Source of the DNA: Micromonospora sp. NBRC 110009
GTDB taxonomy: Bacteria > Actinomycetota > Actinomycetes > Mycobacteriales > Micromonosporaceae
Length of the DNA: 64,000 bases
NCBI RefSeq assembly: GCF_030518795.1
Contig: NZ_CP130427.1
Coordinates: forward strand, 6,076,001-6,140,000
Reading direction: 5' to 3'
Shown here: in pieces, positions 41,545 through 50,347 of the stretch
How the letters are laid out: each line of letters begins with the position of its first letter
Numbering within the stretch: position 1 is the stretch's first letter
The notes under the pieces: generated by a model
The model's input: only the letters and a program-made list of their open reading frames with translations
Database searches by the model: none
What the model was told of the DNA's origin: nothing
Program-made: the position numbers and the translations under genes

Positions 41545-42198
41545 TCAGCCCCGTGCCAACAGTCGGGCGATCTCCCGCGCCATCCGCGCGGTCTCCCCCG
41601 GGTCGCAGCGGTCCCGGCGGACCCGGTGGCTGCGCCCGTCGACCGCGCCGAGGCTCAGGTCGCACACGCCGGGCGTGGTCCGCCCCAGCGCCACGGTCAC
41701 CGCCGGCTGCCCCGAGTCCACTTCCGAGGTGTGGAAGCCGCCGGCGCGCAGCGCGTAGGAGTCGCCGGCCGAGTGGGTCTCCACCGTGGCGGTCACCGCG
41801 GTGACCAGCCGGTCGGTGGCGGCCATCTCGTCGACGTCGCCGCTGCTGCGCACCTCGTACACCCGCCAGGCCGGGTCGACGGGGGTGTCGGTCACCTCGA
41901 TCAGCTCGTTGCGGACCCGCCCGTGCAGCACGTGGCTGAGCAGGTCCCAGCTGTGCGAGTGCATGGCGGACGTGGTCGGCCGCACGGGCTGCGGGTCGGC
42001 CGGCCAGGCGTGCACGCACACGCCGTCCGGGCCGGCGCGCTCCACCGGCAGGCAGGTGAAGCCGAGCGGGTGGCGGACGGCGTGCAGCGGTCGCCGCCCC
42101 TCCGCGACGTCGTCGAGGACGTCGAGCACCCAGCCGCGCAACAGCTCCGGCCGGGTCCCCCGGTCGATCTCCCGTTCGAGGTCGGCGTAGCTCATCAT
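41545..42198 (-). CDS. Cupin-like protein of unknown function
   Basis: A 217-residue soluble protein. The central AMHSHSWDLLSHVLHGRVRNELIEV and later GDSYALRAGGFHTSEV give a His-x-His...His pattern and strand spacing like cysteine-dioxygenase/cupin folds, suggesting a mononuclear metal site. The ATG at 42198 overlaps the stop of the upstream two-helix membrane protein gene (ATGA). I do not recognise a named family and the fold call rests on the histidine pattern alone. Confidence 0.7.
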   Translation of the reverse strand: MMSYADLEREIDRGTRPELLRGWVLDVLDDVAEGRRPLHAVRHPLGFTCLPVERAGPDGVCVHAWPADPQPVRPTTSAMHSHSWDLLSHVLHGRVRNELIEVTDTPVDPAWRVYEVRSSGDVDEMAATDRLVTAVTATVETHSAGDSYALRAGGFHTSEVDSGQPAVTVALGRTTPGVCDLSLGAVDGRSHRVRRDRCDPGETARMAREIARLLARG

Positions 42199-43196
42199 GC
42201 GTACGGGTTCCTCGCCTGGATGGCCCGGCCCACGATGTCGGCGACCTCCCGGTCGCCGAAGGACCGGGGTAGCGGCAGCCCGAGCGCGGTGAACAGCCGG
42301 CGGACCTGCTCCACCGAGGGCTCGTCGTCGAGCTTGACCTGCGCGGCGGCCTCGATCGGCACGCGTCGACTCTGCTCGCGGCTGTACTGCAGCTCGATGT
42401 TGTAGCGGTTGTAGTAGAGCTCCTTGCGGTCGATCCGCAGCGCCGGGGTCTGCGGATTCTCCTGGGTGATGATGACGCAGGTCGACGAGAGGTCGTAGCG
42501 GAAGGTGGTCATCTGGGCGGAGAGCCGCACGTCGATGGTGAGCAGCCCGGAGCGTTGCAGGTGCCAGCAGGCGGCCAGCACGGTGGCGTAGGACTCCTTG
42601 CGGGTCCGGTCCACGGTCCACCGCTCCTCCCGCGCGTCCGGCGCCAGGCTGCGCCGGAACCGCGCGTACCGCTCGCAGATCTCCTCGTCGGTCGGGTCGA
42701 TGATCTCGAGGGCGACGTGCAGGGTGCCGTTGCGGCGGCGGGCGTGCTCCAGGCACTCGGGCAGGGTGACCGCGCGCGTGTAGGTGCCGGTGCCGCCCTT
42801 GAACGTCCACCGGTCGGTGTGCCGGCGGGCCTCGGCCAGGGCCTGGCCCACCTCACTGCCGTGCAGGACGCGGACCATGGAGACGCTGTCGATCGCCTCC
42901 CGGGCCCGGTTCAGCGCCCCCTCCGGGCCGGTGATCTCGTGCATCTGCGGAACCAGCTCGGTGAGCCGGTCCCGGGTGTCGGTGAGCACGTTGCGGACCT
43001 GGTGCTCGGCGGTCTCCCGGCGCAGCCGGTCCCGCAGCATGGACTGGGCGAGCAGGGCGAGGATCAGCAGGATGGCGCTGTTGACGACCTCCTGGCTGAC
43101 CGCGTTGGTCAGCCCGAGGACCGCGACGGTCACGGCGATGAGCAGCCCGATGAACGCGTCGAGGTTCTTGACGACCCAGGTGAACAGGCGCGCCAT
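42195..43196 (-). CDS. Two-TM membrane protein with uncharacterised cytoplasmic domain
   Basis: A 333-residue protein. Two membrane helices lie at residues about 10-30 and 38-52, followed by a coiled-coil-like stretch (RDRLRRETAEHQVRNVLTDTRDRLTELV). The cytoplasmic domain contains WTFKGGTGTYTRAVTLPECLEHARRRN, LHVALEIIDPTDEEICERYARFR and MTTFRYDLSSTCVIITQENP, reminiscent of phospholipase-D-like or signalling domains but without HKD motifs. It is the first gene of the operon with the cupin-like and IMPase genes. I do not recognise the family; the layout resembles membrane effectors. Confidence 0.72.
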   Translation of the reverse strand: MARLFTWVVKNLDAFIGLLIAVTVAVLGLTNAVSQEVVNSAILLILALLAQSMLRDRLRRETAEHQVRNVLTDTRDRLTELVPQMHEITGPEGALNRAREAIDSVSMVRVLHGSEVGQALAEARRHTDRWTFKGGTGTYTRAVTLPECLEHARRRNGTLHVALEIIDPTDEEICERYARFRRSLAPDAREERWTVDRTRKESYATVLAACWHLQRSGLLTIDVRLSAQMTTFRYDLSSTCVIITQENPQTPALRIDRKELYYNRYNIELQYSREQSRRVPIEAAAQVKLDDEPSVEQVRRLFTALGLPLPRSFGDREVADIVGRAIQARNPYA

Positions 43197-43251
43197 GACA
43201 TCCCCCGGTCGACGACGGAATCCCCATGATAGCCCGTTGTCAATATCATCA

Positions 43252-44028
43252 TCACGCGCTGTTCGGGGGCGGTGGTGGTGCGCCGAGCCGGCGGGCCGCG
43301 CAGATGAGCGACCCGCCGAGCCCCGGCGCGATCCGGGCGAGCAGGCGGGAGGTCACCCAGCGTCCGCCGGGCAGCCGCCAGCCGACGTGGTTGGAACGGA
43401 TCGCCAGCGGCGTGAAACCGGCCTGGCACAGCACCCGCCGCAGCAGCGACGCGGTGAACGGGCGGATGTGCAGCCACAGGTACGGGTGCAGCGGGTCCAC
43501 CTGGCGGGGGGCGCGGCCGGCGAGGAAGGCCAGTCGGTCCTGGACGGTCGCCAGGTTGGGCGTGGTGAGCACGAGCAGCCCGCCCGGGGCGAGGACCCGG
43601 TGGCACTCGCGCAGCAGCGCCAGCGGGTCGTAGACGTGCTCGATCAGTTCGCCGGTGAGCAGCCCGGCGAAGCTGCCGGCACGGAACGGCAGGCCGCGGG
43701 TGGCGTCCAGGCACACCGGCAGCGCCCGGCCGGCGGCGGCCGCGCGGGCCTCACCCAGCGCGGCCTCCGCCACGTCGGCCACCACGAGCGGCCCGGGCAG
43801 CTCCGCCGGGTCGAGCATGCTGCGCGGGCCGCAGCCCAGCTCCAGCACCGGCCCGGCGCTGCGGACGCCGTCGACCATCAGCCGGGCCGCGACGGCCCGG
43901 CGGATCCGGTGGTACGGATCGTCGACGTACCCGTTGACCCGTGCGCCGTCGTGGTAGCTGCGTCGGTTGGCGCGGCGGCCGTGCGCCTGCGCGCTGCCCG
44001 ACGGGACCCCGATCGGCGGCTCGGCCAT
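43252..44028 (-). CDS. Class I SAM-dependent methyltransferase
   Basis: A 258-residue methyltransferase. Motif I is VLELGCGPRSMLDP, followed by LVVADVAEAALGEARA. GSFAGLLTGELIEHVYDPLALLRECHRVLAPGGLLVLTTPN is the post-motif region of Methyltransf_11 enzymes. Start ATG 44028 has GGAGGG; an upstream frame extension lacks a site. The C-terminal part, including WVTSRLLARIAPGLGGSLICAARR, resembles methyltransferases from cell-surface glycan clusters. Its own neighbours give no pathway. Confidence 0.87.
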   Translation of the reverse strand: MAEPPIGVPSGSAQAHGRRANRRSYHDGARVNGYVDDPYHRIRRAVAARLMVDGVRSAGPVLELGCGPRSMLDPAELPGPLVVADVAEAALGEARAAAAGRALPVCLDATRGLPFRAGSFAGLLTGELIEHVYDPLALLRECHRVLAPGGLLVLTTPNLATVQDRLAFLAGRAPRQVDPLHPYLWLHIRPFTASLLRRVLCQAGFTPLAIRSNHVGWRLPGGRWVTSRLLARIAPGLGGSLICAARRLGAPPPPPNSA

Positions 44029-44229
44029 CGCACCCTCCACTGCGGTCGGCGCCCCGGGCGGCGGCGCCCGCCTCCAGCCTGGCACCCGCCCCGGCCGCGG
44101 GGCGGGACATCCGCACCGGGGTGAGCGGACGCGGCGGGGCCCGCAGCCGGGCCGAAGGCGGCGCTCGACTCGCGGTCCGGCTCGCCGAGGAGTGCGGCCG
44201 CGGGCGCCGGCGGTCCACCGCCGGCGTCG

Positions 44230-46062
44230 TCACCGGCGGGCGTCCAGCAGCCGGTCCAGCACGGTGGCCGTGGCGATCAGCGCCAGGTGGCTGAACGCTT
44301 GTGGGAAGTTGCCGACCTGCTCGCCGCTCGGCGCGATCTCCTCCGAGTAGAGGCCGAGCGGGCTGCAGTAGGTGAGCATCTTCTCGAAGGTCAACCGGGC
44401 GTCGTCGAGGCGGCCCGACTGAGCGAGCGCCTGGACGTACCAGAAGGTGCACATGGTGAAGGTGCCCTCGTTGCCCGGCAGGCCGTCCGGGGACGCCTGC
44501 GGGTCGTACCGGTAGACCAGGCTGTCCTTGACCAGATCCCGGTCCATCGCCCGCAGGGTCGACTGCCACATCGGATCCCCCGGCGCGACGAACCCGACGC
44601 CCGGCATGGCGAGCAGCGACGCGTCGAGGATGTCCGTGGCGTAGTGCTGGACGAAGGCGTTCCTGCCTCGGTGGAACCCGCGTTCCATGATCTGGTTGTA
44701 GACCGTGTTCCGCGCCGCCACCCAGCGGACCACGTCGGCGGGGCGACCGAGGTCCTGGGCCAACCGGATGGCCCGGTCGAAGGCCACCCACGACATCAGC
44801 CGGCCGTAGGTGAAGTCCTGCCGGCCGCCCCGGGTCTCCCAGATGCCGTCCTCCGGCTGGTCCCAGTGCTCGCAGAGCCAGTCGATCACCCGGGTCAGGT
44901 TGCACCACCCCTCGTGGGAGCCGCGCAGGCCCTCCCGGTTGGCGAGTTGCAGACAGTTGAGCGCATCACCGAAGACGTCCAGTTGCAGCTGGCGGGCCGC
45001 GTTGTTGCCGATCCGCACCGGCGCGGAGCCGCAGTACCCCTCCAGGTGCGGCAGCAACTCCTCCGCGAGGTCGCGCGAGCCGTCCACCCGGTACATGATC
45101 TGCAGCGGCTCGCCGCTCTCGTCGGCGTCGCGGATGCGCTGGGTGAGCCAGTCGACATAGCCGCGCGCCTCGGCGGTGAAACCCAGGCTCAGCAGGGCCC
45201 GCACCGAGAACGATGCGTCCCGGATCCAGGTGTAGCGGTAGTCCCAGTTGCGCTCGCCGCCGACCTGCTCCGGCAGGCCGGCCGTCGGCGCGGCGACCAG
45301 ACCACCGGTCGGCGCGTACGTCATCAGCTTCAGCGTCATCGCCGAGCGCTCCACCATCTCCCGCCACCGGCCGGTGTAGCGGGAACAGTCGAGCCAGCGC
45401 CGCCAGTGGTCCCGGGTCCGCTCGTACAGCTCGGTGACCTCGGCCGCGCTGACCACCCGGGGCGGTTCGGGAGATGCGGTGTGCAGCACGACTCCCTTGA
45501 TCTCGCCCTCGCGGAGGGTGCCGGTGATGGTGACGCCACCCTGCTCGTCGGGAGGGTAGTCCCGCTCGTCGAGCACCTCCCCGTGCCCTCGGACCGGGTT
45601 GACGGTGAGGCTGAGGTGGCGGCTGCGAAAGACGGCGCCGTCGGGGCTGACGTCGACGGTGTGCGGTTCCCGGCCATAGCCGAAGCGCGGCCGGCAGACC
45701 AACCGAAACCGCATACTGCCGCGCACCATCCGGAGCATTCGGACGATGGCGTGCCGGTCGGTCGCGACCTCCCCCGCCACCGGCATGAAGTCGAGGAGCT
45801 CACCCACCCCGTCCGCGCTGAGGAAGCGGGTGATCAGGATGGGCGTTCCGGGCAGGTACAGCTGCTTGCTGGCGTAGTCGACCCCGCAGGGCGAAATCTG
45901 GAAGTATCCCCCGTTCCGCCGATCCAGTAGGCCGCCAAAGATGCTGGGCGAGTCGAACCGGGGCGCACAGAACCAGTCCAGGGTGCCATCCCGCGTGATC
46001 AGCGCCGCCGTCTGCAGGTCACCGATCAGCCCGTGGTGCTCCACCGCCGGGTACGACTCCAC
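44230..46062 (-). CDS. GH15 family glycoside hydrolase (glucoamylase/trehalase-like)
   Basis: A 610-residue GH15 protein. An N-terminal beta-sandwich begins IGDLQTAALITRDGTLDWFCAPRFDSPSIFGGLLD. The (alpha/alpha)6 domain includes GGERNWDYRYTWIRDASFSVRALLSLGF, the acid-containing QPEDGIWETRGGRQDFTYGRLMSWVAFDRAI and the late GNEGTFTMCTFWYVQALAQSGRLDDA. Actinobacterial members of this type are often trehalases, others glucoamylases. There is no signal peptide, so the enzyme is cytoplasmic, consistent with trehalose or maltodextrin turnover. The GTG at 46062 has a strong GGGGAGG site. Confidence 0.92.
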   Translation of the reverse strand: MESYPAVEHHGLIGDLQTAALITRDGTLDWFCAPRFDSPSIFGGLLDRRNGGYFQISPCGVDYASKQLYLPGTPILITRFLSADGVGELLDFMPVAGEVATDRHAIVRMLRMVRGSMRFRLVCRPRFGYGREPHTVDVSPDGAVFRSRHLSLTVNPVRGHGEVLDERDYPPDEQGGVTITGTLREGEIKGVVLHTASPEPPRVVSAAEVTELYERTRDHWRRWLDCSRYTGRWREMVERSAMTLKLMTYAPTGGLVAAPTAGLPEQVGGERNWDYRYTWIRDASFSVRALLSLGFTAEARGYVDWLTQRIRDADESGEPLQIMYRVDGSRDLAEELLPHLEGYCGSAPVRIGNNAARQLQLDVFGDALNCLQLANREGLRGSHEGWCNLTRVIDWLCEHWDQPEDGIWETRGGRQDFTYGRLMSWVAFDRAIRLAQDLGRPADVVRWVAARNTVYNQIMERGFHRGRNAFVQHYATDILDASLLAMPGVGFVAPGDPMWQSTLRAMDRDLVKDSLVYRYDPQASPDGLPGNEGTFTMCTFWYVQALAQSGRLDDARLTFEKMLTYCSPLGLYSEEIAPSGEQVGNFPQAFSHLALIATATVLDRLLDARR

Positions 46063-46104
46063 TGCCCAACCTCCCCAGGTCAGGCCCCCGCGTACCCGCC
46101 TAGG

Positions 46105-46122
46105 CGGGCGGCATGCCGCCCG
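46105..46122. repeat. Perfect 18-bp GC palindrome
   Basis: CGGGCGGCATGCCGCCCG lies upstream of the GH15 gene and directly adjoins a second palindrome CGCCTAGGCG (46097-46106). The pair could form a hairpin or a protein-binding site in the GH15 upstream region. No function can be assigned. Confidence 0.45.
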
Positions 46123-46137
46123 GGCACGATCAGGGAC

Positions 46138-46290
46138 ATGACGGGCGAGACGACCGATTGGGTCACGGTGGCCGGCTACGAGAACGTGCCGGGCTGCCCG
46201 ACGCCGCTGGCGGCCGTGCGGGGTTGACTGCGCGACCGGGGCGTCGACTGGATGCCGTTCGAGCCGGGCGAGATCCGCCACCCGCCGCAC
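46138..46290 (+). pseudogene. Possible remnant of a small protein gene interrupted by a stop
   Basis: From ATG 46138 the frame reads TGETTDWVTVAGYENVPGCP, then a stop at 46225-46227. After the stop the same frame continues with a plausible RDRGVDWMPFEPGEIRHPP. The two parts together resemble a short DUF2007-like protein whose reading frame was broken. The evidence is thin; it may instead be chance. Confidence 0.3.
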
Positions 46291-46373
46291 AGCTGGGCCG
46301 CTCGAGGCTGCTCGCCTTCCAGGCCGCCCATCCGGTACGCCGGGACGGGACAGCCGGACGGACCAGCGGGCAA

Positions 46374-46379
46374 TAACCT
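46374..46379 (+). promoter_or_regulatory. Candidate -10 element of the lipoprotein gene
   Basis: TAACCT ends six bases before the ATG at 46386, the same spacing as at 3,778 and 14,852. No ribosome binding site precedes the ATG, so a leaderless transcript is likely. The -35 is weak. Confidence 0.4.
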
Positions 46380-46385
46380 GGATCG

Positions 46386-46961
46386 ATGAGACCGCGGGGG
46401 TGGTGGCCGGTGGCAGCGCTGCTGACTGCGGCGGCCCTGACGGGGTGCGCCCGGGCGGACGGGGCGGAGGGTCCCCAGGTGCCGGGCTGCACGGTCCCAC
46501 AGGACGAGGACACGCTGCTCGACGCGTACGCGGACGACCCGGTCCTGGCGGTGCGCCCGGAGGGTGCGCAGCGCATCGGGAAGCTTGCCCGCAGCAGCGG
46601 CTGCCATCAGCTCAACAAGGAGGACGTGTCGAACACCGCGGTGACGCTGTCCTGGCGCCCGTCCCGCGACTACGACGACACCAGCCTGCGCCAGATCTAC
46701 GACCCGGTGGCCGGTCGCGCCGGCTGGCGGTACGCGGTGGACCCGGACGCTCCGCCGGACGGACCAGGCGTGGCGACCCTCACCTACTGCCGCAGGGTGC
46801 GCGGCGTCACCAGCCGGCTGCTGATCCGGGCCCAGGCCGCCCAACTGATGGACGTCCGGCCGAGCACGCCGGACCGGCCACCGTCCCCACAGTGGTCTGT
46901 CGTCAGCCCGGCCCTCATCTACCTCACGATCTACGCCGCCCCCGCCTGCCCGCGCCCCTGA
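46386..46961 (+). CDS. Putative exported lipoprotein
   Basis: A 191-residue protein with a lipoprotein signal (PVAALLTAAALTGC, lipidated Cys21). The mature part has four further cysteines (two in the N-terminal half, one in LTYCRRVRG, one near the end in PACPRP), probably forming disulfides outside the membrane. No domain recognised. It stands alone between the GH15 gene and the membrane hydrolase and would be anchored to the outer face of the cytoplasmic membrane. Confidence 0.8.
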   Translation: MRPRGWWPVAALLTAAALTGCARADGAEGPQVPGCTVPQDEDTLLDAYADDPVLAVRPEGAQRIGKLARSSGCHQLNKEDVSNTAVTLSWRPSRDYDDTSLRQIYDPVAGRAGWRYAVDPDAPPDGPGVATLTYCRRVRGVTSRLLIRAQAAQLMDVRPSTPDRPPSPQWSVVSPALIYLTIYAAPACPRP

Positions 46962-47013
46962 CCGCCGGCAACCGGCTGGCGGCCGGCACCGGCGAACGGG
47001 ACGGGGCGCCGGG

Positions 47014-49284
47014 TCATGCGGGCCGGTCACCCTTGCCCCCGCCGTCTGGAGCCCTGGCCGGATCGAGGGCGCCGGCGAGTTCGACCACGGCAGCGGCGTA
47101 CCGCGGGTCCGTGTGGTACGGCCAGTGCGCCTCGATCGGCGGCGGGACGGTGTCCATCGGCGGGATGATGACCGCGCGGGGGTCGCGCAGGCGCACGTCC
47201 ACCTGGCCCGCGGGGCCGCCCACGGCGGGGGTGTCGCCGGGGCGATGGGTGGAGAAGATGGCCCCGCCGACCGGGTCGGTGTTGCGCCACAGGTTGCGCC
47301 ACCGCCACCCGATCCGCTCACCGGTCTCCCGCATGACGTCGTCGCCGAAGTAGGCCGGCATGAGGTGGCCGTAGAGCCTGCGCAGCGGCGAGCCGTAGGT
47401 GAGCAGGGCGACCCGGCGCAACGTCTCCGGCGGCAGCTGCAGGATGGCCGCCGCAGCCAGCGCGGAGCCGTGGCTGTGCCCGGACAGCAGCACCTCATGC
47501 TCCCGGCTCAGGGCGCTCACCCGCCGCGCCAGCTCCGGTACTGCGCGTTCGGCGTAGCAGGGCGGCGCGAACGGGTGGGTGGTGCGGGGAAAGAACGTGC
47601 CCAGGTCCCACAGCACCCCGGCCGCCCGCCGCACCTCCGCCGAGAAGTAGGCCATCACGCCGATCGTCAGCAGCCCGAAGACGATGAGCCCGAGGGAGAA
47701 CGTCCCCGCGTCGGTGAGGTAGGCCGCGAACCCCACGAACGTGCGACGGTTTCCACCGAGCTGCTGCACCAGCTGGGTCGGGCCGATCTCGGCCAGGTCG
47801 AGCGCGGTGAACGCGAGGCTCAACAGCGCGAGCACGAAGTAGACGATGAGCAGTGGGCTGAACTGCTCGGCCAGGCGCGACCTGCTGATCGCCCGGCGCA
47901 CCGCCCGCATCCGGCGCGCCGCTTCCGGGGGCGCCTCGGGAAAGTCCTCCTGACTGATCCGGGCCGCCAGCCGTTCGCGCCGACGCCGGCTGAACCGGCC
48001 GGCGTACAGGCCGACGATGGCGACCAGCAGTACGGTCACGAGGGCGCCCAGGGCGTCCCATCGATAGGCGAGCGGCGGATCCAGCGGCGGGGCGCCGGCC
48101 GGGGGCGGATGCTCCGGGCCGGGGATCGTGCCCCGGTCCAGCACGTCGGCCGTCCGGTAGACCAGGCCCGCGGTGAAGGTGGCCGAGAGCCCGGCCGAGA
48201 TCGCGCCGAACACCGGGGCACCCAGACCCCGGAAGAACGCCCGCGCCGCGGGCGGTGCGCCACGCTGCTGCCACACGGCGACCCCGGCGAGCGCCGTCAG
48301 CAGCACGGCCTGGCCGAGGATCACCACGTTGACGGTGAGGGCGAAGCCGGGCAGCGCCCCATTCACGGGCTCGGGGGGACGCGGCAGCAGGGCGTACCCG
48401 GCGGTCAGGGCGGTGACCGCGGCGACCGCCACGCGCAGCGGCCGGATGACTGACCGGGTCCAGTCCCAGCCGGTGTGCGGGGCACTCAGCGCGGGCAGGC
48501 AGAGCAGCACCAGGCAGGCCGTCAGGAGCAGCAGGGTCACGGCGAGCAGGGCCACCCCCACCGCGCTCACGTGCCCGGCGGTGAGCGCCATGAGGACGCT
48601 GAGGTCCAGCGTGAAGTACGCGATCGCCACATGGATCGACCGGAGCCGCCCGACCAGCACCTCCCCCTGCCAGAAGCCGTCCGCGTCGAGCCGGTCCCCG
48701 GGTGGGGCGCCGGAGGCGCCGTACGGGGCCTGGAAGTCCTCGAAGGCCCGTGCGGAGCGGGCGCCGATCCACCAGACGAGCCGGATGGCGGCGGCCGGCA
48801 GCACGGCCAGGACGACCAGCCGCGGCCCGGTCGGCACCTCGGCGAGCCAGCCCAGGTAGCCCCGCCCGGCGGTGCAGGGTTGGTACGGCACGCACTGCCA
48901 GCCGATCAGATCCAGGAAGACACCGATGATCGCCAGCACGAACATGGCCGTGATGGTGGCGCCGAGCAACCGGCACAGGGCCTTCACGAGGCCGCCGCCA
49001 CCGCCGGGCGGCCGGAGCCACGCGGCCAGGTTGCTGAACATGAAGGGCAGCAGCAACAGCAGCGCCACGGTTCGGGCCACGGTGCCGGCGGTCAGGTTCC
49101 GCCACTGGTACGCCTCGATGGTGACGCCGGCCGGCCCGCTGGTGACGCCGAACCCCGGCCGGGGCCGGTAGAACCCGGCGCTGCGGTCACCGGCGACCCG
49201 GACCACCACCGGATGGTCCAGCAGCGCTTCGGCCCGTACCCCGGAGACCCCGTGTACGCGCAGCTCGACCACATCTCGCGCCAT
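47014..49284 (-). CDS. Integral membrane protein with C-terminal lipase-like alpha/beta-hydrolase domain
   Basis: A 756-residue protein. It starts VELRVHGVSGVRAEALLDHP, has some ten hydrophobic segments between residues 65 and 560, and ends in a soluble hydrolase-like domain. That domain contains the serine elbow LLSGHSHGSALAAAAI (GHSHG) and a following LLTYGSPLRRLYGHL typical of class 3 lipases/thioesterases. The VHGVSG start is itself like the oxyanion strand of lipases, so the membrane part may be inserted in the hydrolase fold. The substrate could be a membrane lipid. Function unproven. Confidence 0.75.
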   Translation of the reverse strand: MARDVVELRVHGVSGVRAEALLDHPVVVRVAGDRSAGFYRPRPGFGVTSGPAGVTIEAYQWRNLTAGTVARTVALLLLLPFMFSNLAAWLRPPGGGGGLVKALCRLLGATITAMFVLAIIGVFLDLIGWQCVPYQPCTAGRGYLGWLAEVPTGPRLVVLAVLPAAAIRLVWWIGARSARAFEDFQAPYGASGAPPGDRLDADGFWQGEVLVGRLRSIHVAIAYFTLDLSVLMALTAGHVSAVGVALLAVTLLLLTACLVLLCLPALSAPHTGWDWTRSVIRPLRVAVAAVTALTAGYALLPRPPEPVNGALPGFALTVNVVILGQAVLLTALAGVAVWQQRGAPPAARAFFRGLGAPVFGAISAGLSATFTAGLVYRTADVLDRGTIPGPEHPPPAGAPPLDPPLAYRWDALGALVTVLLVAIVGLYAGRFSRRRRERLAARISQEDFPEAPPEAARRMRAVRRAISRSRLAEQFSPLLIVYFVLALLSLAFTALDLAEIGPTQLVQQLGGNRRTFVGFAAYLTDAGTFSLGLIVFGLLTIGVMAYFSAEVRRAAGVLWDLGTFFPRTTHPFAPPCYAERAVPELARRVSALSREHEVLLSGHSHGSALAAAAILQLPPETLRRVALLTYGSPLRRLYGHLMPAYFGDDVMRETGERIGWRWRNLWRNTDPVGGAIFSTHRPGDTPAVGGPAGQVDVRLRDPRAVIIPPMDTVPPPIEAHWPYHTDPRYAAAVVELAGALDPARAPDGGGKGDRPA

Positions 49285-49446
49285 CTGCCCCTGACTACGC
49301 CGTCGGTTCCGCCCCGGCCCGCCGCAGGCCCGGTCGAGCCTGCCGGGCGCGCATACCCGGGAACGAGTCCGCCATACCCGAGTGCGGCCACGCCGTTCGG
49401 GGTCAGGAGCGAGCAGCAGCTGCCGCTGTGGACGGCTCCGGAACGG

Positions 49447-50343
49447 TCAGTCCGCCAACGCCGCGCTGATCGCGCGTACCTGCGCGGGCGCGACCGACCG
49501 CCAGTAGTCGCCGTCGTGGCAGCCGGTGCCGATCTCCACGACGCCGGGGTCGGGCAGCCGGTCGCGGAGGGTGCGTACCGCCGGGGTGAACGGGTCCGCC
49601 GCGCCGATGGCGATCCGCACCGGCAGGCCGGCGAACTCGCGGGCGCGGGCGGTCACGTCGTAGCGGTCCCACTCCTGCGGGCCGTCGAAGGCGCCGGCGT
49701 TGGCCCGCCGGGCGTCGGCGTACGAATGGAAGACCGCCGGTGAGGTGGCCACGACCAACCGGAACCGGTCGGGGCCGGTCAACGCGGCGAGCAGCGCGCC
49801 GTACCCGCCCATCGACCAGCCGGCCACCGCCAGCCGATCGGTCCGCAGCCCCCGGTCGGCGAGCAGCGGCAGGAACTCGTCGACCAGCATGCCGAGCGGA
49901 TCGTCGTCCGCGTGCGGGTGCCAGTACCCGTTCCCGCCGTCGGGCGCGGCGAGGGCGAACGGGGCCACGCCCTGGGACAACCCGCCGGCGAGGAACTCGG
50001 GATACCCGGCCGCGCCGACGGCGGTGCGGGCGTCGGCCGCGTACCCGTGCAGGGCCAGGCAGACGGGCAGCGGCGCGCCCGGGGCGTACCCGGGTGGGTA
50101 GGAGATGGCGAAGCCGACCTCCCGGCGGCGGGCCGCGGAGCGGAAGCTGCCGGTGAGCGGCGGGGGCGCCGCAGCGCGCGGCGCGTCCGGCGGGCGGGCG
50201 TCGCACCGGCCCAGGGCGTGGTTGAGCACCGAGCGGCCGGGCAGCACCTCCGCGTCGACCAGCGCGACGCCGCCCGCGCCGAGGCCGGTGAGGCCGGCGG
50301 CGACGCCGAAAGCCTGTAGGAGTCGGCGGCGGGTCAGCGGCAT
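49447..50343 (-). CDS. Tat-exported esterase (alpha/beta-hydrolase, esterase D-like)
   Basis: A 298-residue protein. The N-terminus PLTRRRLLQAFGVAAGLTGLG is a twin-arginine signal. The hydrolase has LALHGYAADARTAVG (oxyanion), the nucleophile in AVAGWSMGGYGALLAAL, an acid near IGAADPFTPAVRTL and the His in GCHDGDYW. This is the pattern of esterase D/mycolyltransferase-like enzymes. It would act outside the membrane, perhaps on cell-wall or environmental esters. The downstream end is 162 bp from the membrane hydrolase gene on the same strand. Confidence 0.85.
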   Translation of the reverse strand: MPLTRRRLLQAFGVAAGLTGLGAGGVALVDAEVLPGRSVLNHALGRCDARPPDAPRAAAPPPLTGSFRSAARRREVGFAISYPPGYAPGAPLPVCLALHGYAADARTAVGAAGYPEFLAGGLSQGVAPFALAAPDGGNGYWHPHADDDPLGMLVDEFLPLLADRGLRTDRLAVAGWSMGGYGALLAALTGPDRFRLVVATSPAVFHSYADARRANAGAFDGPQEWDRYDVTARAREFAGLPVRIAIGAADPFTPAVRTLRDRLPDPGVVEIGTGCHDGDYWRSVAPAQVRAISAALAD

Positions 50344-50347
50344 CCGG

